Assembly: GCA_964455685.1 (NCBI GenBank)
Contig: CAYVZE010000127.1
Coordinates: forward strand, 1-5,011
Reading direction: 5' to 3'
Length of the DNA stretch: 5,011 bases
Source: ZC4RG30 sp964455685
GTDB taxonomy: Bacteria; Pseudomonadota; Gammaproteobacteria; Steroidobacterales; Steroidobacteraceae
Shown: piece after piece, positions 1 to 5,011 of the stretch
How the letters are laid out: the number at the start of each line of letters is the position of its first letter
Position numbering within the stretch: the first letter of the stretch is position 1
The notes under the pieces: model-generated
Database searches by the model: none
Seen by the model: only the letters and a program-made list of their open reading frames with translations
Told to the model about the DNA's origin: nothing
Program-made: the position numbers and the translations under genes

Positions 1-2118
1 AACACCATCACGCTGGATGCGCCGCTGGAGTTCATGCACTTCGGCAAGATCACCTTCGACGTGGACGAGCGCGGCGAGGTGGGCCTGCTGACGCGCAACA
101 TCAAGATCCAGGCTTCCGAGGACGCCGAGCAGAGCTACTTCGGCGGCCACATCATGGCCATGCCGACCAGCCGCATGTACGTCTCGGGCGTGGAGCTCAA
201 CCGCATGGGCCAGCACCTGACGCTGGCGCGCTACCCCATCCACTGGCACCTGGTGGGTGATGCGCACGGCCAGTACATCCGCAACTCGGCCATCCACGAC
301 ACCTACAACCGCTGCGTGACCGTGCACGGCACCAACCACCTGCGCGTGGAGAACAACGTGACCTACAACAACGTGGGCCACTGCTTCTTCGTCGAGGACG
401 GCATCGAGCACAGCAACTACTTCGTGCGCAACCTGGCCATCCAGACCAAGTGCCACCCGACCAGGCCCTGCCAGCCCACCAACCTGGCGGCCGCGGGCGA
501 GATGGCCGACTTCGACCAGCGCAATGGCTTCCGCTCCAGGGGCCAGCGCTCGGTGTCCAACGGCCACACGGATGCCGATGTGCTGCTGCCCTCGGACAAT
601 ACGGTGGCCTCGTTCTGGATCACCAACCCGGCCAACCACTACATCGACAACGTGGCGGCGGGCTCCGACGCCAACGGCTTCTGGCTCTCGCTCCCCGAGC
701 ACCCCAACGGCCAGTTCCTGGGCACCGAGATCTCGCTGAAGACCTGGCCGCGCCGCACGCAGCTGCGCGAGTTCCGCGGCAACGTGGCCCACTCGAACTA
801 CGACGGGTTCATGTTCGACCGCAACATCAACGAGGACAACACCTTCGGCGTAACCGGCAACATGCACGTGCCGCGCGCGAACCCGGAGGACCCGAACAGC
901 CCGATGCTGGAGACGCTGTTCCTGAACCTCACCGCCTACAAGAACCGCAACGGCGGCTTCTGGGCGCGCGGCGAGGTGAACACCATCATCAACTACAAGG
1001 CCGCGGACAACGCCATCGGCTACACCCATGCCTCGGGCCTGGGCGGCGGCGAGCCGTGGACCTCGAAGGTGATCAGCTCGCTGTTCGTGGGCGAGACCGA
1101 GAACATCGGCAACCCGCGCACGCCGGAGGAGAAGGCCTACGGGCGCAGCCTGCCCAAGCCGGTGATCCCGGACTTCCCGATCCGCGGCTACGAGTACTAC
1201 GACCTGCGCCACGAGGTGATCGACACCACCTTCGTGAACTTCCAGGACAACGCGCAGCGCCGCGCGGGCGCCATCTCCTACCTGCTGTTCACCAGCTTCG
1301 GCGTGAGCACCGAGAACACCATCGAGAAGGTGCGCTTCATCAACGCCAAGCCGGCGGACTTCCCGCCGATGCAGCGCAAGTGGGGCAATGACAACGGCAC
1401 CTCGGTGGCCTGGAAGACCGCGGCCTTCAAGGACATCGACGGTTCGCTGGGCTACGGCCCCAACGCCTACGTGCTGATCCACGACGGCGTGAACGACAGC
1501 GTCGCCGTGGACGAGCAGGCCTGCGAGATCAAGCGCGACTGGAACGCGGCGGTGTGCCGCGGCGACGTGGGCCGCCTGAACTTCGGCGGGCCCTTCGGGG
1601 GTGGCGGCGCCCCGCGGGGCGCCGGACCGGGCGGCCCGCCGCGTGCCGGGGGTCCTGCTGCGTCCTCGCCGGCCTCGACCCTCGCCGGCGCCCAGGCCCC
1701 CGCCGCGCCCGGCGTGGGGGCGTTCACCGGCCCCGGCACCGGTGCGCCGCCGCGGGGCTTCGGCCAGCCTGCCGCGCCGCAGCCGCCCATCGTGCTCGAG
1801 CGCAACGGCCGCGAGTACAACCTGACCGAGCGCAGCCTCAACGGCACCAATGTGCGGGCCGGCACCGAGATCCGCGTGAAGACCGAGCGGCCCGAGCTGA
1901 ACCTCAGCCTGGCCGAGATGGACACCGGCTCGTGGGTCATCCTCGAGCTGCCCGGCTACAAGAGCGCGGCCGCCGGCGCCGAGGTGAACAGCCTCGACGC
2001 CCTGCGCCAGGCCACCACCACTTCTTACTACCGGTCCAGGGACGGCCTGTGGGTGAAGCTGGTGGCCACGCCCGACGGCGGCCGCCGCGGCGGCGCCAGC
2101 CTGGTGGTCAGCCGCTGA
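1..2118 (+). CDS. G8/CEMIP-like parallel beta-helix protein, copy A (5' end outside window)
   Basis: The reading frame is open from base 1 to the TGA at 2116-2118, giving 705 residues. The first in-frame ATG at 34 is not the start: residues encoded before it (NTITLDAPLEF) align with residues 204-214 of copy B, so about 203 N-terminal residues, including signal peptide and G8 domain, should lie upstream of the window. Visible parts are a beta-helix-like region (about 34-1584) rich in short Asn/Gly turns, a Gly/Pro/Ala-rich linker (1585-1788) and a C-terminal beta domain (1789-2115). Motifs shared with copy B include IHWH (238-249), CVTVHGT, GHCFF followed by an acidic ED pair, SLFVGE, DIDGS and a Cys pair flanking a WN motif. 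From family knowledge these blocks resemble animal CEMIP and CEMIP2, which degrade hyaluronan; the substrate here is unknown. Compared with copy B it carries about ten extra residues near 485-585. Likely exported; probably a polysaccharide-binding or polysaccharide-cleaving protein (inference). Confidence 0.9.
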   Translation, partial: NTITLDAPLEFMHFGKITFDVDERGEVGLLTRNIKIQASEDAEQSYFGGHIMAMPTSRMYVSGVELNRMGQHLTLARYPIHWHLVGDAHGQYIRNSAIHDTYNRCVTVHGTNHLRVENNVTYNNVGHCFFVEDGIEHSNYFVRNLAIQTKCHPTRPCQPTNLAAAGEMADFDQRNGFRSRGQRSVSNGHTDADVLLPSDNTVASFWITNPANHYIDNVAAGSDANGFWLSLPEHPNGQFLGTEISLKTWPRRTQLREFRGNVAHSNYDGFMFDRNINEDNTFGVTGNMHVPRANPEDPNSPMLETLFLNLTAYKNRNGGFWARGEVNTIINYKAADNAIGYTHASGLGGGEPWTSKVISSLFVGETENIGNPRTPEEKAYGRSLPKPVIPDFPIRGYEYYDLRHEVIDTTFVNFQDNAQRRAGAISYLLFTSFGVSTENTIEKVRFINAKPADFPPMQRKWGNDNGTSVAWKTAAFKDIDGSLGYGPNAYVLIHDGVNDSVAVDEQACEIKRDWNAAVCRGDVGRLNFGGPFGGGGAPRGAGPGGPPRAGGPAASSPASTLAGAQAPAAPGVGAFTGPGTGAPPRGFGQPAAPQPPIVLERNGREYNLTERSLNGTNVRAGTEIRVKTERPELNLSLAEMDTGSWVILELPGYKSAAAGAEVNSLDALRQATTTSYYRSRDGLWVKLVATPDGGRRGGASLVVSR
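201..264 (+). repeat. 64-base perfect direct repeat, copy A member
   Basis: Identical, base for base, to 3128-3191 in copy B. It encodes RMGQHLTLARYPIHWHLVGDA without the final base, the block holding the HxH motif. Identity covers all synonymous positions, unlike most of the gene. Confidence 0.93.
349..390 (+). repeat. 42-base perfect direct repeat, copy A member
   Basis: Identical to 3276-3317. It encodes ENNVTYNNVGHCFF, a beta-helix turn and the Cys/His block conserved in both proteins. Confidence 0.9.
423..463 (+). repeat. 41-base perfect direct repeat, copy A member
   Basis: Identical to 3350-3390. It encodes VRNLAIQTKCHPT, leading into the first of two close cysteines. Confidence 0.88.
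1267..1302 (+). repeat. 36-base perfect direct repeat, copy A member
   Basis: Identical to 4158-4193. It encodes GAISYLLFTSFG, a hydrophobic strand pair late in the beta-helix region. Confidence 0.88.
1585..1788 (+). other. Gly/Pro/Ala-rich linker in copy A
   Basis: Sixty-eight codons of low complexity lie between the last helix block (GDVGRLNF) and the C-terminal domain (IVLERNG). It opens with glycine-rich GGPFGGGGAP, passes through PRAGGPAASSPAST, and ends in a Pro/Ala-rich stretch. It is probably a flexible, disordered tether. The composition, almost only G and C, also opens long shadow frames on both strands. It sits at the same place as the linker in copy B but cannot be aligned in detail. 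Confidence 0.8.
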
Positions 2119-2119
2119 C

Positions 2120-2163
2120 CCAGGCGCCAGCCCCCGGCCCGGCCACGCGGCCGGGGCGCCTGG
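2120..2163 (+). terminator. Large GC hairpin after copy A
   Basis: A perfect 9-base inverted repeat, CCAGGCGCC (2120-2128) with GGCGCCTGG (2155-2163), encloses a second stem CCGGCC (2139-2144) with GGCCGG (2149-2154) around an ACGC loop. It starts two bases after the stop codon. It lacks its own T tract, so it may stabilise the mRNA 3' end or assist the next hairpin rather than terminate alone. Confidence 0.55.
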
Positions 2164-2169
2164 CACCGG

Positions 2170-2201
2170 GGCGCCGGCGGCAAGCCGGGCGCCTGTTTTT
2201 T
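2170..2201 (+). terminator. Rho-independent terminator of copy A
   Basis: GGCGCC (2170-2175) pairs with GGCGCC (2188-2193), and GGC (2176-2178) with GCC (2184-2186), leaving a 5-base loop and one bulged G. Six T follow at 2196-2201. GC stem plus T tract, 50 bases after the stop codon, is the classic intrinsic terminator form. The 3' arm can also pair with CAGGCGCC at 2121-2128, an alternative fold with the upstream hairpin. Confidence 0.78.
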
Positions 2202-2304
2202 CCGGCATTCAGGGCGCTTTTCGCAAGGCGCAGGGACGGCCCGGAGAGGCCGGGAGCCCCCAATCGCGCTATCCTCTGCCGCTCGCAAGAACTCATTACA
2301 AGTC

Positions 2305-2310
2305 GGGGGA
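2305..2310 (+). promoter_or_regulatory. Ribosome binding site of copy B
   Basis: GGGGGA ends 8 bases before the ATG at 2319. It is a fair Shine-Dalgarno match (GGGGGA against GGAGGA) and, with the signal peptide that follows, decides the start codon. Confidence 0.65.
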
Positions 2311-2318
2311 CATTGCCG

Positions 2319-2399
2319 ATGAGCATTCGCAAACGCTCCATGGTGCTCGCATCGCTGCCCGCATTCCTGCTGAGCGGAATGTGCGCCGTGGCGCAGGCC
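2319..2399 (+). other. Sec signal peptide of copy B
   Basis: Residues 1-27 show a basic n-region (MSIRKR), a hydrophobic core (MVLASLPAFLLSG) and a c-region ending AVAQA before QDTG, a good signal peptidase I site after Ala27. C22 is preceded by GM rather than a lipobox, so a lipoprotein is unlikely. No twin-arginine motif is present. Export to the periplasm or beyond is inferred. Confidence 0.88.
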
Positions 2400-4997
2400 C
2401 AGGACACCGGATCGACCATGCGCTGGTCGGATCCCGCCACGTGGCCCAACCGCAAGCTGCCGGCGGCCGGCGAGAAGGTCACCATTGCGCGCGACAAGAC
2501 CGTCATCCTCGACGTCAGCCCGCCGCCGCTCAATGGGCTGTCCATCGACGGCAAGCTGGTGTTCTCCAACGACGCGGACCTGGAGCTGACCACCGAGTGG
2601 ATCATGCTGCACGGCGAGCTGCAGATCGGCACGCCGGAGAAGCCGCACACCCGCAACGCCACCATCACCTTCACCGACAACGTGAAGGGCGAGGACATCA
2701 TGGCCGGCATGGGCGACCGGGGCATCATGATCTCCGGCGGCACGCTGAACCTGCACGGCGACCGCAGCAACGCCTGGACCAAGCTGGCGAAGACGGCCGC
2801 GAAGGGCGCCACCACCATCGAGGTGCTGGATGCCTCGCAGTGGCGCGTGGGTGACGAGATCATCCTCGCTTCCACCGACTACGAGGCCCGCCAGGCCGAG
2901 AAGCGCAAGATCGCCGCCATCAGCGGCAACCGCATCACGCTGGATGCGCCGCTGCAGTACATGCACTTCGGCAAGGTGACCCATGGCGTCGACCAGCGCG
3001 GCGAAGTGGGCCTGCTGACGCGCAACATCAGGATCCAGGCCTCCGAGGATGCTGAGCAGAGCTACTTCGGCGGCCACATCATGGCCATGCCCTCCTCGAA
3101 GATGTACATCTCCGGCGTGGAGTTCCGCCGCATGGGCCAGCACCTGACGCTGGCGCGCTACCCCATCCACTGGCACCTGGTGGGTGATGCGACGGGGCAG
3201 TACATCCGCAACTCCGCCATCCACGACACCTGGAACCGCTGCGTCACCGTGCACGGCACGGACAACCTGCAGATCGAGAACAACGTGACCTACAACAACG
3301 TGGGCCACTGCTTCTTCCTGGAGGACGGCATCGAGACGGGCAACCGTTACGTGCGCAACCTGGCCATCCAGACCAAGTGCCACCCGACCAAGCCCTGCGA
3401 CCCGACCAACCTGGCGCCGTTCGGCACCACCGCGACCAGGCTCAACTTCGAGACCCGCGGCCAGGAGTCCAAGGACGTGCTGATCCCGTCGGACAACACG
3501 GTGTCCTCGTTCTGGATCACCAACCCGGACAACACCTACATCGGCAACGTGGCCGCGGGCTCGGACTCCACCGGCTTCTGGTTCGCCATTCCCGAGCACC
3601 CCATGGGCCAGTTCGAGGGCACGGAGATCAGCAAGAACACCTGGCCGCGCCGCATGAAGATCCGCGAGTTCCGGGGCAATGTCGCCCACTCGAACTTCGA
3701 CGGCTTCATGGGTGACCGCGCGCCGCGCCCGGACGGCCGCTTCGCGGTGGGCGGCTACATCTCCTACGAGAATCCTGCCGACCCGAACAGCCGCATGGTC
3801 GAGTCCGTCATCGAGGACTTCACCGGCTACAAGAACCGCAACAGCGGCATCTGGGCCCGCGGCGAGATGCGCGTGTGGAAGGGCCTGAAGATGGCCGACA
3901 ACGGCATCGGCTTCACCCAGGCCTCCGGCAACCTGTGGCGCTCGGAGTTCACCTCGCTGGTCACCGACTCGCTGTTCGTCGGCGAGTCGGAGAACGTGGG
4001 CAACCCGCAGACCGCGGAGGAGAAGAAGCTCGGCCGCAGCCTGCCCTTCCCGAACCTGCCGGACTTCCCGGTCCGCGGCTACGAGTACTACGACATGTTC
4101 CACAGGGTGGAGAACACCACCTTCGTGAACTACCAGGACAACGCCGTGCGCAAGACCGGCGCCATCTCCTACCTGCTGTTCACCAGCTTCGGCATGAGCA
4201 CGCACAACTACGTGTCGGGCGCGAAGTTCGTGAACGCCAAGCCGGTGTACTTCCCGCCGATCGAGAACAAGTGGAGCAACGACGACTACGGCAACTTCGT
4301 CTACAAGACCTCGGTGTTCCAGGACCGCGACGGCACGGTCACCGGCACGAAGGGCGCCTACGTGATCAACATCACCGGCATCGACCCGGATGACCAGTGC
4401 ACGCTGCGCAAGAGCTGGAACGCCTACGTCTGCAAGGGCGACATCGGCCGCATGAACGTGGGCGGCGGCGGCGAGCCGATCGGCTTCGGCGGATTCGGTG
4501 GTGGCCGCGGCGCCGGCGGCCCCCCGGGCGCCGGTGGTCCCCCGGGCGGTGCGCCGCGTGCGGGCGGCCCCGGCGCCGGTCCCTCGGTCCAGCCGGTGTC
4601 GTTCGAGATCGCGCCGGGTGGCGGCCGCATCCGTGGCCGGCCGGCCCCGGCCGGCCCGCCGGTGGTGCTGACCCGCAACGGCAAGTCCTTCACCTTCGAA
4701 GGTGAGACCAACGTGCGCGCCGGCACCACCTACAAGGTGACCACCGAGCGGCAGGAGCTGAACATCAACGTCAAGGAGCTGGACGCCGGCTCGTGGGTGA
4801 TCTTCGAGCTGCCCGGCTTCAGCAAGGCCGACAAGGGCCAGGCCGTGGACAGCCTGGACGCGCTGCGCAAGGCCACCTCGACGGCCTACTACAAGGCCGA
4901 CGGCGCCCTGTGGGTGAAGCTGGTCTCCACCGGCGACATCCCGGGCAGCCAGGCCCGCCCGGCGGGCCCCGGCGAGACGGTCAAGGTCAGCCGCTGA
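2319..4997 (+). CDS. G8 domain-containing CEMIP/TMEM2-like secreted protein, copy B
   Basis: A complete gene of 892 residues. The ATG at 2319 is chosen because it follows GGGGGA by 8 bases and begins a textbook Sec signal peptide; the frame is open further upstream, but only through the terminator and copy A. Order of parts: signal peptide 1-27; G8 domain about 36-146 (WSDPATWP start, regularly spaced glycines, LHGELQIGT); connecting strands 147-215 with a GDEIILASTDY block; beta-helix-like region 216-712; Gly/Pro/Ala/Arg linker 715-780; C-terminal beta domain 781-892. Candidate functional residues are H284, H286, D290, H302, H312, H330, E335 and D336. Six cysteines outside the signal peptide (309, 331, 354, 360, 694, 705) have counterparts in copy A, fitting an oxidising extracytoplasmic site. 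Remembered animal CEMIP/CEMIP2 sequences match in the same order, but the animal GG/PANDER insert after G8 is missing. Hyaluronan or other glycan cleavage is plausible, not shown. No membrane anchor, lipobox or sorting signal is seen. Confidence 0.94.
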   Translation: MSIRKRSMVLASLPAFLLSGMCAVAQAQDTGSTMRWSDPATWPNRKLPAAGEKVTIARDKTVILDVSPPPLNGLSIDGKLVFSNDADLELTTEWIMLHGELQIGTPEKPHTRNATITFTDNVKGEDIMAGMGDRGIMISGGTLNLHGDRSNAWTKLAKTAAKGATTIEVLDASQWRVGDEIILASTDYEARQAEKRKIAAISGNRITLDAPLQYMHFGKVTHGVDQRGEVGLLTRNIRIQASEDAEQSYFGGHIMAMPSSKMYISGVEFRRMGQHLTLARYPIHWHLVGDATGQYIRNSAIHDTWNRCVTVHGTDNLQIENNVTYNNVGHCFFLEDGIETGNRYVRNLAIQTKCHPTKPCDPTNLAPFGTTATRLNFETRGQESKDVLIPSDNTVSSFWITNPDNTYIGNVAAGSDSTGFWFAIPEHPMGQFEGTEISKNTWPRRMKIREFRGNVAHSNFDGFMGDRAPRPDGRFAVGGYISYENPADPNSRMVESVIEDFTGYKNRNSGIWARGEMRVWKGLKMADNGIGFTQASGNLWRSEFTSLVTDSLFVGESENVGNPQTAEEKKLGRSLPFPNLPDFPVRGYEYYDMFHRVENTTFVNYQDNAVRKTGAISYLLFTSFGMSTHNYVSGAKFVNAKPVYFPPIENKWSNDDYGNFVYKTSVFQDRDGTVTGTKGAYVINITGIDPDDQCTLRKSWNAYVCKGDIGRMNVGGGGEPIGFGGFGGGRGAGGPPGAGGPPGGAPRAGGPGAGPSVQPVSFEIAPGGGRIRGRPAPAGPPVVLTRNGKSFTFEGETNVRAGTTYKVTTERQELNINVKELDAGSWVIFELPGFSKADKGQAVDSLDALRKATSTAYYKADGALWVKLVSTGDIPGSQARPAGPGETVKVSR
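2424..2756 (+). other. G8 domain of copy B
   Basis: About residues 36-146 of copy B. It begins RWSDPATWPN, followed by GEKVTIARDKTVILDVSPP, LNGLSIDGKL, then a WIMLHGELQIGT segment and RNATITFTDN. The conserved glycines, alternating beta strands and the W-x-D-x-x-T-W opening are the hallmark of the G8 family, known from animal CEMIP, CEMIP2 and fibrocystin-type proteins and from bacteria. In the family it is thought to be extracellular and to act in ligand binding; the exact role is not settled. The matching domain of copy A lies upstream of the window. Confidence 0.85.
3128..3191 (+). repeat. 64-base perfect direct repeat, copy B member
   Basis: Partner of 201-264. Both copies keep the reading frame, so this is paralogue identity and not a mobile repeat. 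The two members are 2927 bases apart, a possible substrate for recombination that would fuse A and B into a single gene. Confidence 0.93.
3276..3317 (+). repeat. 42-base perfect direct repeat, copy B member
   Basis: Partner of 349-390, in the same reading frame; residues 320-333 of copy B. Confidence 0.9.
3350..3390 (+). repeat. 41-base perfect direct repeat, copy B member
   Basis: Partner of 423-463, in frame in copy B at residues 345-357. Confidence 0.88.
4158..4193 (+). repeat. 36-base perfect direct repeat, copy B member
   Basis: Partner of 1267-1302, residues 614-625 of copy B. Confidence 0.88.
4461..4661 (+). other. Gly/Pro/Arg-rich linker in copy B
   Basis: Residues 715-781 hold repeats of the GGP/GAGGPPG type followed by a less regular segment (SVQPVSFEIAPGGGRIRG) and a Pro/Ala stretch. 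It joins the beta-helix region to the C-terminal domain. The collagen-like GxP triplets are irregular, so a triple helix is not suggested; a flexible tether is more likely. Net charge is basic because of the arginines, which could aid contact with acidic polysaccharides (inference). Confidence 0.8.
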
Positions 4998-5011
4998 AGC
5001 GCGCTGGCGTT

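Larger units (their letters stand above)
2119..2318 (+). other. Spacer between the paralogues
   Basis: The 200 bases hold two hairpins right after the stop of copy A, the second with a T tract, then about 117 bases of leader for copy B. The leader is less GC-rich towards its 3' end. A weak -10-like TATCCT lies at 2270-2275 but has no convincing -35 box at the right spacing, so no promoter is called. No small gene with a credible start is seen. The structure suggests that copy B has its own promoter. Confidence 0.6.

Noticed and set aside
34..36. ATG at 34 as start of copy A
   Set aside because: It matches internal Met215 of copy B, the coding frame continues to base 1 with homologous residues, and no signal peptide follows.
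450..1391. Plus-strand frame of 313 codons within copy A
   Set aside because: It is a shifted reading of copy A with Arg/Gln/His/Pro-rich low-information sequence; the similar shadow occurs in copy B at 3377-3715.
2270..2275. TATCCT as -10 box for copy B
   Set aside because: No -35 element resembling TTGACA lies 16-19 bases upstream, and the hexamer alone is too weak to call a promoter.
1554..2318. Upstream extension of the copy B frame into copy A
   Set aside because: The frame is open by chance in GC-rich DNA. It gives Arg/Pro-rich sequence, runs through the terminator, and would bury the signal peptide; the ATG at 2319 has a ribosome binding site.
2382..2384. Cys22 of copy B as a lipoprotein cysteine
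   Set aside because: The residues before it are LSGM, not a lipobox ending in Gly/Ala/Ser, while AVAQA downstream is a good signal peptidase I site.
2028..4205. Very long open frame on the minus strand (725 codons) across most of copy B
   Set aside because: It is antisense to a gene with clear family motifs. Its product is Val/Ala/Arg/His-rich with no recognisable domain, as expected from high third-position GC in the sense gene.
4461..4600. Collagen-like repeat in the copy B linker
   Set aside because: Gly-x-y triplets are irregular and broken after a few units, so a low-complexity tether explains it better.

Overview
The window is GC-rich (clearly above 60 percent, with strong G/C bias at third codon positions). 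It is bacterial in style: a Shine-Dalgarno-like site, a Sec signal peptide, a Rho-independent terminator and no introns. A Gram-negative, probably a pseudomonadote, fits the codon use and secretion signal, but no sequence here fixes the taxon.

Layout: (1) 1-2118, the 3' part of a large secreted-type protein gene (copy A), whose 5' end lies upstream of the window. (2) 2119-2318, a 200-base spacer with two strong hairpins just after the stop codon, the second followed by six T, then a leader with a purine-rich ribosome binding site. (3) 2319-4997, a complete paralogue of the same gene (copy B, 892 residues) on the same strand. (4) 14 bases of downstream sequence with nothing recognisable. All other long open frames are out-of-frame shadows.

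The two genes are a tandem duplication. Copy B shows the full architecture: signal peptide, G8 domain, a long right-handed parallel beta-helix-like region, a Gly/Pro/Ala/Arg-rich linker and a small C-terminal beta domain. From remembered family sequences, this core is strikingly like the animal proteins CEMIP (KIAA1199) and CEMIP2 (TMEM2), which bind and degrade hyaluronan. Similar blocks occur in the same order almost to the end of the protein. The GG/PANDER-like domain found in the animal proteins between G8 and the helix is absent.

The likely role is an exported or periplasmic polysaccharide-binding or polysaccharide-cleaving protein. Substrate and catalysis are not established by the sequence. 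The terminator between the copies and the leader of copy B suggest that the two genes can be transcribed separately. The paralogues may therefore serve different substrates or conditions. The tandem bacterial CEMIP-like pair is the main item of interest.
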